In this document: piece after piece, positions 53,613-63,724 of the stretch
Layout: each line of letters opens with the position of its first letter
Position numbering within the stretch: the first letter of the stretch is position 1
Assembly (NCBI GenBank): GCA_025352825.1
Contig: JANXSG010000218.1
Span: forward strand, 1 to 64,000
Length of the DNA: 64,000 bases
Reading direction: 5' to 3'
Source: Chthonomonadaceae bacterium
GTDB lineage: Bacteria > Armatimonadota > Chthonomonadetes > Chthonomonadales > Chthonomonadaceae
Translations under genes and position numbers: made by a program
The notes under the pieces: generated by a model
What the model was told of the DNA's origin: nothing
What the model saw: only the letters and a program-made list of their open reading frames with translations
Database searches by the model: none

Positions 53613-56166
53613 ACTAATCTGTATGATACTCAAATATCTACACATACTCATAATCTTGCCAATACTATCATTAATCACCAACCATGTACTTTCTCAGGAA
53701 ATTGTTGGAGATGTCGGAACCGTAAATTCTGTGCTCCCCACCTATCAGAAACTCCATCCTGCTGGCAAATCGGTTGGGTTTGGCGGACGTCCAATCGATC
53801 TGGTGATGGCTCCGGATGGAAAACATCTCTACGTAAAAGATAATCGAGGTGTGGTCGTGATAGACACCATCAGTTGGAAAGTGATTCAGCAAACTACCGT
53901 CGCCGGGGGAACGTCATTTCACGGCATTGCAGTATCATCCGATGGCAAAAAATTGTACGTCACGAATGCAAAAAGCCAGCTCGCTGTCGCGGATATCGAC
54001 CAAAATGGAACCGTCATCTGGCGAAAACCGATCACACTCATTGGCAACGGTGAATCTTTTCCTTGCGGTCTGACACTATTTGATCACGATCAGAAGGCAC
54101 TTGTATGCCTCTCCCGAAACAACTCACTGGCAATAGTCGATCTAACAGTTGGCAAACTGATGAAAGAAATTCCCGTGGGAATTGCACCCTGGTGCGTCGT
54201 CCTCTCAAAAGACGAGACGACTGCTTACGTCACCAACTGGGGAGGGCGGCATCCTTCACCAGGAGTCAGCACTGCGGACTCTGCGGGATCCGCAGTCCGA
54301 GTCGATACTCGCGGAATCGGGAACAGCGGAACGCTCTCCATAGTTGATGTCACCACCGGCATGGTTACAGCTGAAATCGATACCGGGCTGCACCCATGCG
54401 ATCTCAAACTCACTTCGGATGGCAAGCATATTATCACCGCCGATGCCAACTCTGATTCTATTTCCATCATCGATGCCGCTTCAAAAAAACGACTCAAATT
54501 GATCTCCACACGCCCATTCGTAGACTCGCAGCATGGCAGCGCACCTACCGGAATTGCGCTCTCCAAAGACGATAAAACCGCTTATGTCACCTGCGGAGGC
54601 AGTAACGCAGTCGCAGTAATATCCCTCTCAGATGGAGTCATGAAGGGGCTGATACCAGCTGGCTGGTATCCTGGCTCTCTTACGATCTCAAACGGCAGCC
54701 TGTATATCGCGAATGTGAAAGGCCTGGGCTCTCGCCTGAAAGAATTAATACATCCCGGTAGGAGCGTCTTCAACGCTCTCGGTACAGTGCAGCAGATCGA
54801 AATTCCAAACAGTAATCAACTCACCGCTTACACTCAGCAAGCTCTCAACGATCTCCGAACCCAACAAGCAAAACTTCACTATTCCAGAAAAAAATCTGAA
54901 TCAAGACGATTACCTGTTCCAACTGCACCTAATGATAAATCAGTATTCGAACACATCATCTACATCATCAAGGAGAATCGAACCTACGATCAGGTTTTCG
55001 GTGACATAAAGCAGGGAAATGGCGATCCTACACTCTGTACTTTCGGCAGGAAAATTACTCCAAATCACCATGCACTCGCCGAGCAGTTCACACTGCTGGA
55101 TAACTTCTACTGCAACGGTGTCAACTCAGCCGACGGCCACTCCTGGGCTACTGAAGGCGACGTCACCGATCACCTGGAAAAATCGCAGGGTGGGTACACT
55201 CGCTCTTACACCTGGGGCGATGACGCCCTTAACTACTGTTCCTCCGGCTTCATATGGGATAATGTACTATCTCATGGGCTATCGTTCATCAATTTTGGCG
55301 AGATGGACTACACAGGTTCGATTCCTCCAGCGAAATTTATAGCCTACTATCACGACTACTTTGACGACGTGCATAAAATTCGATACACGCACAATGTTGG
55401 TATCGCCAACCTGAAAAAATATACAATGGCGGACTATCCCGGATGGAACACAAGCATTCCAGATCAGATAAGAGCCGATATATTTATCCGGTATTTGCAC
55501 AAATTCGAAAAAAAGAACTCCCTTCCCAATTTCACTCTACTCTACCTACCAAATGACCACATTGGCGCAGATATCTCCCCGGCAAGCTATCTGGCAGACA
55601 ACGATCTCGCACTCGGTAAGGTGGTCGAGGGGATAACTCACAGCCGTTTCTGGCCGAAAACCTGTGTTTTCGTAGTTGAGGACGATTCACAGGATGGCTG
55701 GGATCATGTAGACGGCCACAGATCACTCTGCCTGGTTATTAGCCCATATACAAAACGCAAATTCGTGGATCATCACTTCTACAACCAGACATCGGTTCTG
55801 CACACCATCGGGTTAATACTTGGAATCCCTCCTATGAACCAGATGGATGCTTCTGCTCCTATAATGACCACCTGCTTCACCAATGAGTTAAGCCTGAAAG
55901 CTTATCATCATCTTACGAACACTATTCCAATACTCGATGATAAGCACGCCATGAGCAGAATTATGCCAGAAATATGGATGTCCAGCTGTCTGAGTTTCGA
56001 CCGTCCAGATATGAATATTAATAGATCACTCAATGAACTCATCTGGAAATCTGTACATCAAAAGCATATTCCATATCCTCAGACGTTTTCTGGAGCTCAC
56101 GGAAAAGGCCTGAATAAACTTGGACTTAAACTAACTTCGAACTCCCGCTTCTCTATTACCAACTGA
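53602..56166 (+). CDS. YncE-like beta-propeller fused to an alkaline phosphatase-superfamily phosphoesterase
   Basis: I place the start at the ATG at 53602, with GAGAAGG upstream; a TTG at 53542 and an ATG at 53623 are alternatives. A signal peptide (about 8-30) precedes a YVTN/YncE beta-propeller (LVMAPDGKHLYVKDNRGV, GIALSKDDKTAYVTCGGSNA). The C-terminal phosphoesterase has IIYIIKENRTYDQVFGD, FYCNGVNSADGHSWA and VFVVEDDSQDGWDHVDGHRS. It probably hydrolyses phosphoesters in the envelope. A repeat remnant overlaps its 5' end, so the original start may be lost. Confidence 0.85.
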   Translation: MRVKLICMILKYLHILIILPILSLITNHVLSQEIVGDVGTVNSVLPTYQKLHPAGKSVGFGGRPIDLVMAPDGKHLYVKDNRGVVVIDTISWKVIQQTTVAGGTSFHGIAVSSDGKKLYVTNAKSQLAVADIDQNGTVIWRKPITLIGNGESFPCGLTLFDHDQKALVCLSRNNSLAIVDLTVGKLMKEIPVGIAPWCVVLSKDETTAYVTNWGGRHPSPGVSTADSAGSAVRVDTRGIGNSGTLSIVDVTTGMVTAEIDTGLHPCDLKLTSDGKHIITADANSDSISIIDAASKKRLKLISTRPFVDSQHGSAPTGIALSKDDKTAYVTCGGSNAVAVISLSDGVMKGLIPAGWYPGSLTISNGSLYIANVKGLGSRLKELIHPGRSVFNALGTVQQIEIPNSNQLTAYTQQALNDLRTQQAKLHYSRKKSESRRLPVPTAPNDKSVFEHIIYIIKENRTYDQVFGDIKQGNGDPTLCTFGRKITPNHHALAEQFTLLDNFYCNGVNSADGHSWATEGDVTDHLEKSQGGYTRSYTWGDDALNYCSSGFIWDNVLSHGLSFINFGEMDYTGSIPPAKFIAYYHDYFDDVHKIRYTHNVGIANLKKYTMADYPGWNTSIPDQIRADIFIRYLHKFEKKNSLPNFTLLYLPNDHIGADISPASYLADNDLALGKVVEGITHSRFWPKTCVFVVEDDSQDGWDHVDGHRSLCLVISPYTKRKFVDHHFYNQTSVLHTIGLILGIPPMNQMDASAPIMTTCFTNELSLKAYHHLTNTIPILDDKHAMSRIMPEIWMSSCLSFDRPDMNINRSLNELIWKSVHQKHIPYPQTFSGAHGKGLNKLGLKLTSNSRFSITN

Positions 56167-56203
56167 GAGCGAGTACTAGATGAACAATTCTTCTCCACTA
56201 CCC

Positions 56204-56232
56204 TTTACAGCAGGCAGTCAGCATGGTATAAT
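56204..56232 (+). promoter_or_regulatory. sigma-70 type promoter of the tRNA cluster
   Basis: TTTACA (56204-56209) and TATAAT (56227-56232) are separated by 17 bases, 32 bases before tRNA-Glu. Confidence 0.85.
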
Positions 56233-56263
56233 ATGCCTGAAATTGCGGGTTGCTTGCCTGTGA

Positions 56264-56338
56264 GGGGATATCGTCTAGAGGTTAGGACGAGGGATTTTCA
56301 GTCCTTAAGCCGGGGTTCGATTCCCCGTATCCCTACCA
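56264..56338 (+). tRNA. tRNA-Glu (TTC)
   Basis: Acceptor GGGGATA pairs with TATCCCT (one G-T). D arm GTCTAGAGGTTAGGAC, anticodon loop TTTTCAG (anticodon TTC) on an AGGGA/TCCTT stem, and T arm CGGGGTTCGATTCCCCG are standard. The 3' CCA is encoded. Confidence 0.97.
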
Positions 56339-56367
56339 GTATGGCGGGCGCCCTCAGTTTTCTTTGT

Positions 56368-56449
56368 GCCGAGGTGGTGGAATGGCAGACACGTACGCTT
56401 GAGGTGCGTATGCTCAAAAGGCTTGCAGGTTCAACTCCTGTCCTCGGCA
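56368..56449 (+). tRNA. tRNA-Leu (GAG)
   Basis: Acceptor GCCGAGG with CCTCGGC, anticodon loop TTGAGGT (GAG) and the long variable arm ATGCTCAAAAGGCTT identify a class II leucine tRNA. The CCA is not encoded. Confidence 0.97.
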
Positions 56450-56477
56450 TTGCCCATTTTATTTCAGAATTATTTTT

Positions 56478-56549
56478 GGGCGGTTGGCTCAGTGGTAGAG
56501 CACCTCGTTCACACCGAGGGGGTCACTGGTTCGAATCCAGTACTGCCCA
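56478..56549 (+). tRNA. tRNA-Val (CAC)
   Basis: Acceptor GGGCGGT pairs with ACTGCCC (one mismatch or G-T). Anticodon loop TTCACAC (CAC) sits on a CCTCG/CGAGG stem, and the T arm is CTGGTTCGAATCCAG. The CCA is not encoded. Confidence 0.95.
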
Positions 56550-57250
56550 TTTCCCCCTCGTATCGCTAGTACCGCTCTCTTCTTCAAGTCGCAGGATGTG
56601 CTCTGTTTAATTTAAAATAGACGCGATTCCTTGAATTCTAAATGTTGTAATCATTTAGGCTCTCATGGTGACTAGATTTATTCCCCCTACAGATTTCGCA
56701 AACTGTGATCACAATGTCATAATCGAGGAGATTTGAAAGGACATTAATGAGCTTCACCGAGCGAATGAGGCATTTGCTCATGCAATGATACGAGCTGTGG
56801 AAAAAGTTGATTCAGTTTTTGAAAAGCAGCCGCTTAAATTGCAAGTTATTCTTTTCCAGCACGGAATAGGACTTGCAAGTTCTAGTGTATCGCTTGGAAT
56901 TATACCAGGCCGAGATGAAATAAAAGACGATGCATCACGGAGCAGCGTAAGAGATTGAATAGACTGTTTATACTAACCGAACCACTATTCGTTCCCGAAA
57001 TGTCGCGTACGTTAACCTGATATGGCGCCTTAAATTGCAAAGCCTACCACACTTGCGATTAAGCACAGAACTGCCAAAAATTAGCTTCTTCGTTCCTTTG
57101 TGTTATATCCTGCGCTCTTTAATCGCCAATCTGAAACAGGTTAAAATGAATTGAATGTTCCTTTTGAAGTAAGGTCAACCTGAGCCGTATGACTTACTTC
57201 TAAAACAGAGGAATATATATTCAGACAATTTAAATATTTACGGAGTGAAT
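56550..57250. other. 700-base spacer, mostly without genes
   Basis: Apart from a possible short gene (56785-56958), it holds an inverted repeat: GCGATTAAGCACAG (57055-57068) with CTGCGCTCTTTAATCGC (57110-57126). That repeat resembles the AGCCGCAAATAAGCACA repeat at 7.7 kb. No promoter is clear. Confidence 0.45.
56785..56958 (+). CDS. possible short orphan gene (57 residues)
   Basis: The frame reads MIRAVEKVDSVFEKQPLKLQ and continues VILFQHGIGLASSSVSLGII, ending in a TGA. The reading continues upstream without a stop to 56737 (KDINELHRANEAFAHAM). It has protein-like composition but no ribosome site and no recognised family. It may be a decayed gene end. Confidence 0.2.
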   Translation: MIRAVEKVDSVFEKQPLKLQVILFQHGIGLASSSVSLGIIPGRDEIKDDASRSSVRD

Positions 57251-57721
57251 ATGATCTGTTTTGTTCCAATGGATGATGCTGACTATAAAATCTTTACCGA
57301 TAATGCGGTCAAGGAGTATGCCGAAGAGAAAGCACTTGCAGGCCATTGGCATCCAGAAGAATCGCTGCGTCTATCCACTGAAACTTACTTAAAACTTTTG
57401 CCGCAAGGCTGCCGCACCCCGGATAACTACCTTATGCGGGTTGTGGATGTTGATTCATCCACAACCGTGGGTGTTATCTGGTATCACCATCAGAAGCGGG
57501 GGATGCACTCATCTCTTTGGATTTATGATATTGCTATCTACACAGAATATCGAAGAAGAGGCTACGGCGAGCAAGCCATGAAGATGCTGGAAGTAAAAGC
57601 GGTTGAAATGGGAGCAAATAAAATAGAGCTGCATGTGTTTGCGCACAATCCAGGCGCACTTTCACTCTATAAGAAACAAGGCTACGTTGTCACTAGTCTG
57701 AATTTGCAGAAAGTGATATAA
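57251..57721 (+). CDS. GNAT-family acetyltransferase
   Basis: The 156-residue protein starts at the ATG five bases after GGAG; a GTG two codons earlier overlaps the ribosome site. IYDIAIYTEYRRRGYGEQAM holds the acetyl-CoA motif (RRxxGYG), followed by EMGANKIELHVFAHNPGALS and LYKKQGYVV. It would acetylate a small molecule or protein N-terminus. No neighbour points to its substrate. Confidence 0.9.
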   Translation: MICFVPMDDADYKIFTDNAVKEYAEEKALAGHWHPEESLRLSTETYLKLLPQGCRTPDNYLMRVVDVDSSTTVGVIWYHHQKRGMHSSLWIYDIAIYTEYRRRGYGEQAMKMLEVKAVEMGANKIELHVFAHNPGALSLYKKQGYVVTSLNLQKVI

Positions 57722-58087
57722 TAACACTACCAAAAATACCGATCCTTGCAAAGCAGCATGTAGTGAAAAAAAGGTTGTATTCCTGTTGGAATACAACCCT
57801 CTAATCATCAATAGAAGTGACGATAGGCGGAACACAGCGAGACTTGGTCCGGAACCCTCATCCTTAACGCCATACCCAGCAGCACGTCACTTAATTTAAG
57901 GATACGATTGTAACGCTCTCCTCGTTGTTATATATAGCAATATCTATGCCAACTGTTCCCTGAATATGTAATTACACCAGTTTTTTTTGAAATTTCTAAA
58001 ATTAATTGTAAATTAGCTTTTAAAACTGTAAATATTAATAATCCACGAGACTATGATTTGTAAAATTTACTTAAGGAGTTTGTTGAT
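57722..58087. other. 366-base spacer
   Basis: It holds only the hairpin at 57772-57798 and an AT-rich stretch before the esterase ribosome site. Confidence 0.45.
57772..57798 (-). terminator. hairpin with a T-run on the minus strand
   Basis: GGTTGTATTC-CTGTTG-GAATACAACC is a perfect 10-bp stem. The run of T lies on the minus strand side, yet no minus-strand gene precedes it. On the plus strand it may still stabilise or end the acetyltransferase transcript. Confidence 0.6.
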
Positions 58088-59047
58088 ATGCCGCAGATTG
58101 ATATGCCCTTGGAAAAATTACTAGAGTATCAGGGTCGAAACCCGATACCAGATGACTTTGACAATTACTGGGATAGGGCGCTGCAAGAGATGAATTCCAT
58201 TGATCCACAAGTTGAGTTGGTTCCGCATATTCTTAAGACCAGCTTTGCTGAATGTTTCCATCTATATTTTACTGGTATGGGAGGTGCTCGTGTACATGCG
58301 AAATATATTCGTCCAAAAGCCTCGACAGGTAAACACCCCGCAATTCTTAAATTCCATGGCTATTCTGGAAACAGTGGAGACTGGGCGGATAAATTTGGCT
58401 ATGTGGCACAAGGATTTAGTGTAGCGGCGCTAGATTGCAGAGGTCAGGGCGGACTTTCGAATGATGCTGGAGGAAGCTACGGGAACACTCACCACGGCCA
58501 TATCATACGAGGGCTTTCCGATAGCCCTGATAAACTGCTATTCCGACAGATATATCTTGATACAGCACAGCTTGCAAAGATTGTCATGAGTTTGCCAGAA
58601 GTCGACGAAGATAGAGTAGTGGCGGCGGGAGGTTCGCAGGGTGGTGGACTAACTCTGGCTTGCGCCGCGCTCGAACCCAGGATTAGGAAGGCCGCCCCAG
58701 AATTTCCTTTTCTATGTGATTATCAGAGAGTTTGGGAGATGGATCTGGCTCTGCACGCATATGATGAACTGCGCACCTATTTTCGTATGTTCGACCCTCT
58801 GCATCAAAGAGAGTCAGAGATTTTTACAAAGCTTGGATATATCGATAATCAGCATCTCGCACCCAGAATACAGGCTGAAATTCTAATGGCAGTGGGGCTG
58901 ATGGATACCGTTTGTCCGCCATCAAGCCAGTTCGCAGCATATAATAAAATATCGAGTAAAAAGGATCTTGTAATATATCCTGATTTTGGACACGAGGGAC
59001 TGCCTGGAATAAATGATCGTGTCTTCGAATTTCTCACTGATATATAG
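58088..59047 (+). CDS. acetylxylan esterase/cephalosporin-C deacetylase-family hydrolase
   Basis: The 319-residue protein starts at the ATG after AAGGAG. The alpha/beta hydrolase motifs are GYSGNSGDWADK, CRGQGG, GGSQGGGLTLACAAL (catalytic Ser), GLMDTVCPPS (Asp) and FGHEG (His). This fits the AXE1 family, which removes acetyl groups from acetylated sugars or xylan oligomers. No signal peptide, so it should act in the cytoplasm. It stands alone. Confidence 0.92.
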   Translation: MPQIDMPLEKLLEYQGRNPIPDDFDNYWDRALQEMNSIDPQVELVPHILKTSFAECFHLYFTGMGGARVHAKYIRPKASTGKHPAILKFHGYSGNSGDWADKFGYVAQGFSVAALDCRGQGGLSNDAGGSYGNTHHGHIIRGLSDSPDKLLFRQIYLDTAQLAKIVMSLPEVDEDRVVAAGGSQGGGLTLACAALEPRIRKAAPEFPFLCDYQRVWEMDLALHAYDELRTYFRMFDPLHQRESEIFTKLGYIDNQHLAPRIQAEILMAVGLMDTVCPPSSQFAAYNKISSKKDLVIYPDFGHEGLPGINDRVFEFLTDI

Positions 59048-59142
59048 TAAATCTGAGTATACCATCGATACTCTAAGCGACTGAATAATCAAGTCAAAAC
59101 ATCCAAATGAATTCATGGATGCTGAGGGTGGATGATATTCAC

Positions 59143-61407
59143 CTATATCTTTACACTCTTCAAGCGTAGACTGTTCGTTACTACGGAAACACTGGACAAA
59201 GCCATCGCTGCACTGGCAATCATCGGTGAGAGTAGTATATGATAGACGGGATAAAGCACTCCAGCCGCTACAGGTATTCCGATGACATTATATATAAATG
59301 CAAAAAAGAGATTCTGCTTGATTGTGCTCATCGTTGCACGTGATAATTTTATAGCTGAGGCTACACCGCGTAGATCGCCTCTGATTAAAGTAATATCTGA
59401 AGCTTCCATGGCAATATCTGTTCCAGTTCCAATGGAGATCCCGATATCAGCCTGTGCTAATGCAGGAGAGTCGTTGATACCATCACCAACCATTGCCACT
59501 ATTTTCCCTTTAGTCTGTAATCCTCGCACGGTGTCGAGTTTCTGCTCCGGAAGTACTTCGGCAATTACATGTCTAATCCCAGCCTGCTTCGCAATTGTGT
59601 CAGCCGTTGATCTGCTATCGCCTGTGAGCATAATCACATCGATATCCATCTTAATTAATTCACTTATTGCTTCTGTCGAATGATCTTTAATCGTATCAGA
59701 AACTGCCAGAATGCCAGCAGCTATGTTATCCACCGCAACAAGAATTAGTGACTTAGCGGAATTATTGAATTTTTCCATGTTCATATCAAAAGGGTCAGTC
59801 GCAATATTTCGATCGATCATAAATGTTCTATTACCAATCAGTACTGACTTACCATCGATCATCGCCTCCACACCTTTTCCGCTATAAGACTGAAAAGAAG
59901 CAGGTTCAGATAAAATTAAGCTGAGGGATCGTGCAGTAGATACAATCGTTTCAGCAAGCGGATGTTCAGAGAATCGCTCTGCAGAAGCTGCTAACTGGAG
60001 TAAGGTGTTTTGGTTCCAAAATCCGAAAGTAATACAGTCGGTCAGTTCTGGTTTACCATTTGTGATCGTACCTGTTTTATCGAGGACTACCGTGGTGATT
60101 CGATGTGCTTTTTCCAGACTTTCACCACCTTTAATGAGGATACCGCTGGCAGCGCCTTTTCCCGATCCCACGATTATTGCTGTGGGAGTTGCCAGCCCTA
60201 GTGCACAGGGGCACGCGATGATCAATACCGATACAAATGCAGTCAATGCCTCCTGAAGTCTAAGATCAGAAGACGAGAGAAGCATCCACGCAAAAAATGT
60301 GATAATGGCAATCACCAGCACGATTGGAACGAATATTCCACTCACAATATCTGCCACTCGCTGAATAGGAGCCTTGCTGCCTTGGGCACTTTGAACCAGT
60401 CGAATAATCTGACGTAGAGCCGTATCAGCACCCACTTTTGTAGCGCTGAACTGGAAAGCTCCTGTTTTATTCATAGTAGCGCCAAAAACTTCATCCCCAG
60501 GCTTTTTCAATACCGGTAAACTTTCGCCGGTCAGCATCGATTCATCCACCGAACTTTCACCTGAAATGACTTTGCCATCCACAGGAATTTTCTCTCCCGG
60601 CCGCACAATAACAGTATCTTCATAGATAACGCTTTCAATCGGTACATCCTGTTCCACTCCATGACGCAGCACTCGTGCCGTTCGTGCCTGCAAAGTCATC
60701 AAGCTTCTAATGGCATCGCCTGTTTGCGCTCTTGCTCGCGCTTCCAGCAGTTTTCCCAGCAGTAGGAGAATGATGATCGCTGTAGCAGCTTCGAAATATA
60801 CAGGAGTCATCTTCTGTTCACTGTGTGAATGGATGAGATTTGGAAATATAGTGGCAAACAGACTATAGATGTATGCAGATCCGGTTCCGAGGGCTATGAG
60901 AGTGTTCATATCCGCAGCACGATGTTTTAGAGAATTCCAGGCTCCAGAGTAGAAATGTCGGCCAGAATAAAAGAGTATGGGAGTGGTCAAAAGCATTTGA
61001 ACCCAACCACTCCATTTAGCATGGATGTGCAGCATCCCTAAGACAACTACGGGTGTTCCCAGTACCAATCCAACAAGAAGTTTACTTTTGAGGACTCGTT
61101 TTTCTGTTTCCCGTTCCTTCTGTTCCCAATCCATACGGTTTTCAGGAGTCTCGGCTTGAGCTGTTTCATGAACGTCGTACCCAGAATCTCTGACTACATC
61201 TATCAACTTGCCCTTATCAGTAAGTGTTGGGTCGAATATGATAGCAGCATCGTTGGTAGCAAAGTTGACATTTGCGGACGAAACCCCCTCGGATCTCTTC
61301 AGGTTTTTTTCAATTCTGGTAGCGCAAGCAGCACAAAACATACCTTTTATAGGCATAGTAATACTACTTATATTAGATCCCTGTATCACATCTTTTACAT
61401 CCGACAT
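59143..61407 (-). CDS. copA: P1B-type copper-transporting ATPase
   Basis: The 754-residue protein (chosen ATG after GAGG, with a TTG 21 bases earlier lacking a site) has one N-terminal metal-binding domain with [15 protein letters not shown]. The transport motif is CPC ([18 protein letters not shown]), and [16 protein letters not shown] and [10 protein letters not shown] are the P-type catalytic motifs. It pumps Cu+ out of the cytoplasm. It follows the CopZ-like and csoR genes, so it is the third gene of the copper operon. Confidence 0.97.
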   Translation of the reverse strand: MSDVKDVIQGSNISSITMPIKGMFCAACATRIEKNLKRSEGVSSANVNFATNDAAIIFDPTLTDKGKLIDVVRDSGYDVHETAQAETPENRMDWEQKERETEKRVLKSKLLVGLVLGTPVVVLGMLHIHAKWSGWVQMLLTTPILFYSGRHFYSGAWNSLKHRAADMNTLIALGTGSAYIYSLFATIFPNLIHSHSEQKMTPVYFEAATAIIILLLLGKLLEARARAQTGDAIRSLMTLQARTARVLRHGVEQDVPIESVIYEDTVIVRPGEKIPVDGKVISGESSVDESMLTGESLPVLKKPGDEVFGATMNKTGAFQFSATKVGADTALRQIIRLVQSAQGSKAPIQRVADIVSGIFVPIVLVIAIITFFAWMLLSSSDLRLQEALTAFVSVLIIACPCALGLATPTAIIVGSGKGAASGILIKGGESLEKAHRITTVVLDKTGTITNGKPELTDCITFGFWNQNTLLQLAASAERFSEHPLAETIVSTARSLSLILSEPASFQSYSGKGVEAMIDGKSVLIGNRTFMIDRNIATDPFDMNMEKFNNSAKSLILVAVDNIAAGILAVSDTIKDHSTEAISELIKMDIDVIMLTGDSRSTADTIAKQAGIRHVIAEVLPEQKLDTVRGLQTKGKIVAMVGDGINDSPALAQADIGISIGTGTDIAMEASDITLIRGDLRGVASAIKLSRATMSTIKQNLFFAFIYNVIGIPVAAGVLYPVYHILLSPMIASAAMALSSVSVVTNSLRLKSVKI

Positions 61408-61424
61408 GCAGCCTCGATGATCTC

Positions 61425-61631
61425 TCAATTATTAGTGGAAAACCCAGCTTTGTCCAGTGCTTTTATAATCTCAGGTATGCTCGTCGACTGTTCATGGTCA
61501 ATCGAAATACCTTTTTTTTCAATATCAACTGAGACGTCGGTTATACCGGGAAATGTTCCTATCGCTTTCTTTATCGCGTTTGCGCAGCCTTCGCACTCAA
61601 TGTCTGGCGATACAAGCTTGGTTGTCATCAT
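61425..61631 (-). CDS. CopZ-like copper chaperone (HMA domain)
   Basis: The 68-residue protein starts at the ATG seven bases after AAGGAG. It is a single heavy-metal-associated domain with the copper-binding pair in [15 protein letters not shown]. The Cys pair is CEGC rather than the common CxxC of MxCxxC, but spacing is right. It delivers Cu+ to the CopA pump encoded next door. Confidence 0.93.
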   Translation of the reverse strand: MMTTKLVSPDIECEGCANAIKKAIGTFPGITDVSVDIEKKGISIDHEQSTSIPEIIKALDKAGFSTNN

Positions 61632-61646
61632 CACTGATCTCCTTCA

Positions 61647-61937
61647 CTATTTTAAAAACCTTGAAATAACATTACGCAGCTCTTTGGCCAATTGTTCCTG
61701 TGTCATTGGTTTCGCACACTCATGTTCTGATTCAGTTCCATGTCCGATAACACACGTTTCGATATGGCTGCTGAGCAGTTCAAGCCCCAGCGCATCAAGA
61801 GCAGAACGCATAGCGGAAATTTGATTCAGAATATCGACGCAGTAACGATCCTCTTCAATCATGCGTTGTACACCGGTCAACTGTCCAGCGATCCTATTTG
61901 CTCTTGAAACGATTTTCTTTCGATTGCTCTGCGTCAT
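61647..61937 (-). CDS. csoR: CsoR-family copper-sensing repressor
   Basis: The 96-residue protein has the copper ligands C33 (RYCVDIL), H58 and C62 (SHIETC), spaced as C36, H61 and C65 in M. tuberculosis CsoR. It forms a helical tetramer that releases DNA on Cu+ binding. Its operator (61959-61991) lies inside the operon promoter, so it represses itself, copZ and copA. Confidence 0.97.
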   Translation of the reverse strand: MTQSNRKKIVSRANRIAGQLTGVQRMIEEDRYCVDILNQISAMRSALDALGLELLSSHIETCVIGHGTESEHECAKPMTQEQLAKELRNVISRFLK

Positions 61938-61958
61938 GATTCCCTCAAAGATATTCCT

Positions 61959-61991
61959 TACATAATATACCCTACGGGGGTATATTATGTA
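61959..61991 (-). promoter_or_regulatory. CsoR operator within the copper operon promoter
   Basis: TACATAATATACCC and its perfect complement GGGTATATTATGTA flank a five-base centre. It matches the CsoR consensus. On the minus strand, -35 TTTACA (61988-61993) and -10 TATATT (61964-61969), 18 bases apart, are covered by it. Confidence 0.93.
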
Positions 61992-62006
61992 AAGTGTAAA
62001 AAATCA

Positions 62007-62038
62007 CCCTTCGATGATCATCAAAGGGCGATTTATAT
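62007..62038 (-). terminator. rho-independent terminator of the prepilin-lipoprotein unit
   Basis: AAATCACCCTTCGATGAT and ATCATCAAAGGGCGATTT form a near-perfect stem. It lies past the lipoprotein gene and before the copper operon promoter. Confidence 0.6.
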
Positions 62039-62071
62039 AGTGCAATTTATTAAGGATGTCGATTAATTGTC

Positions 62072-62317
62072 TTATGGGGAACCAGCAGCAGTTCTGCCTT
62101 TCGGGCCCACCATAGGGCCGCCGCGAGCACGAATTGCAGGGTCTCGTGGCGAGCCTTTGAGACTAGGATCGATCTCTCCAGACTGATTAACGGCATCATT
62201 GTTGGAACTATGTGCAGAATGACACCCCGCCATAAAGAACACTGTCGTACTTACAATTCCGAAAAGAACTGCAAACTTATGGTGAGTATTGATTTTATGA
62301 ATGTTTACCACTGCCAT
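62072..62317 (-). CDS. small lipoprotein coupled to the prepilin gene
   Basis: The 81-residue protein has a basic N-terminus, a hydrophobic stretch and the lipobox FFMAGC (cleavage before Cys at about residue 32). The rest is Pro/Gly/Arg-rich ([20 protein letters not shown]). Its start overlaps the prepilin stop by 13 bases, so the two are translationally coupled. It may attach to the envelope near the pilin. Function unknown. Confidence 0.7.
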   Translation of the reverse strand: MAVVNIHKINTHHKFAVLFGIVSTTVFFMAGCHSAHSSNNDAVNQSGEIDPSLKGSPRDPAIRARGGPMVGPKGRTAAGSP

Positions 62318-63102
62318 AGCTTCCAGATATCAGGATATTTGGTTTTATACACATTCGTGTCGTTGGAACTATCGATCGGGATATCGTAGCGTGTACGAAC
62401 GGTATCTAAAGCTCCGTATAATCTATCCATCTGCATCGCTTTGGCATGCCCGTCACAAAATGAGATATTGACCTGTCTATTGTGTCGTGGAGTCGGGCTG
62501 GAGTGCCAAACTTCCTGCCAGGTAGGATCACCAGCGCCACCGAGTGCATCATCCTGAAGTGGTGGAACTACCCATGGGAAGAAGATTGGAACCGTTTCCC
62601 ACCAGCAGCCCGCAGCATCTCCGGTGGCGATGCAGTTATCTATCTGCGCATCCATGAAGGCGACGTGACTGGATGGCTCATCGATTGAACCTAATGCGAC
62701 TCCATCAGGAGATGGTGTCGCCATAGAGTATCCTAATCTGCCTTCATCCCTCGCCTTTTTAAATTTGGTAGGAACTGGTGCATCAGGGCATTTTGAGTAC
62801 AAGTTACTTTTTGAGTATGGCTGAAGTACATAAACAAAAGCGTGTGTCACCAGACCGCCGCTTGGATCATAATTCAAATCGACCACATCGACTGCGCTCG
62901 GGCAGAACGTTTCATCATAATCCTGGATATACATCGCAGAAGCCAATCCAATTTGCCGCACGTTCGATACACATGTAATTGCTCTTGCTTTCTCCCTAGC
63001 TTGAGCAAAAACAGGAAATAGAATTGCCGCAAGAATAGCTATAATCGCAATGACCACCACAAGCTCGATAAGTGTGAAACCACGTTTCATAGGAAATGCC
63101 AT
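62305..63102 (-). CDS. type IV prepilin-like protein (DUF1559-like)
   Basis: The 265-residue protein starts at the ATG after [26 protein letters not shown] is the prepilin leader; [15 protein letters not shown] and [14 protein letters not shown] follow, as in the prepilin at 30.9 kb. The C-terminal H-x(n)-DGH ([18 protein letters not shown]) is the DUF1559 feature. It is secreted or assembled by the pilus machinery. Two prepilins of this type in the window fit the phylum. Confidence 0.92.
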   Translation of the reverse strand: MAFPMKRGFTLIELVVVIAIIAILAAILFPVFAQAREKARAITCVSNVRQIGLASAMYIQDYDETFCPSAVDVVDLNYDPSGGLVTHAFVYVLQPYSKSNLYSKCPDAPVPTKFKKARDEGRLGYSMATPSPDGVALGSIDEPSSHVAFMDAQIDNCIATGDAAGCWWETVPIFFPWVVPPLQDDALGGAGDPTWQEVWHSSPTPRHNRQVNISFCDGHAKAMQMDRLYGALDTVRTRYDIPIDSSNDTNVYKTKYPDIWKLWQW

Positions 63103-63229
63103 TTACTCTCTCCTTGATGATTTTAGACTGGAACGAATAGATTCCTGAAAAAGCATAGAAAATACGAACATTAGATTGAGGTTACGAATTGACTGCGATG
63201 TCGAGGTTACCGAAAGTGAAACAAAAGAT

Positions 63230-63258
63230 ATTATACATGGAAAAAAAGAATTGTACAA
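63230..63258 (-). promoter_or_regulatory. sigma-70 type promoter of the second prepilin gene
   Basis: On the minus strand, TTGTAC (63253-63258) and TATAAT (63230-63235) are 17 bases apart, about 130 bases upstream of the start codon. Confidence 0.7.
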
Positions 63259-63352
63259 GGGCAATAGGTTAGCATTTTTGATATATTTACAAATTATTTT
63301 AATTTGAATTGCGTGTGCAAACTAATCAAAACTAAACATAATGTGGTTACTG

Positions 63353-63587
63353 GGGTGATTGCAAAACCCAGGGAAATACCAATTTTTGCCTAACCCCCTG
63401 ATCCCCCTCTCACAAAAAAAGGCGAGGGGAGAATTTATCAGGAATTTCAGCCCATCTATAGTCGCTACACGCTTTCTGCATCTGCTTAGATTCGTGGATT
63501 TGTCACCCCTTCTCCTGTTTTTGGGAGAGGGGGCAGGAGGTGAGGGCTGAAATACGCGTATATACTCGCCTTTTTGCAATTACCTCA
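63353..63587. repeat. MITE-like repeat family B, copy 5
   Basis: The right end is the family end (CTTTTTGCAATTACCTCA) with GAGGGCTGAAATACGCGTAT inside. The left end GGTGATTGCAAAA is a diverged terminal repeat. The central CCCTTCTCCTGTTTTTGGGA palindrome is present. The left half is only loosely similar to other copies. Confidence 0.75.
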
Positions 63588-63724
63588 CATACGGCAAAAT
63601 GGATTGGAGTGGCGGATAAGCAGCAAAACCTGGAAATTGTACCTGTAATATCCTGCGATCTTATCCAATTATATGATATAATTTCATTATGAATTATGCA
63701 TGACGATTCGTTTTGGAGGTAGAC

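Larger units (their letters stand above)
63103..63724. other. spacer with prepilin promoter and repeat copy
   Basis: It holds the prepilin promoter (63230-63258), MITE-like copy 5 (63353-63587) and the ribosome site of the zinc-ribbon gene. Nothing else is supported. Confidence 0.55.

Noticed and set aside
56233-56610. 125-residue frame over the tRNA genes
   Set aside because: It runs straight through three well-formed tRNAs; not a protein gene.
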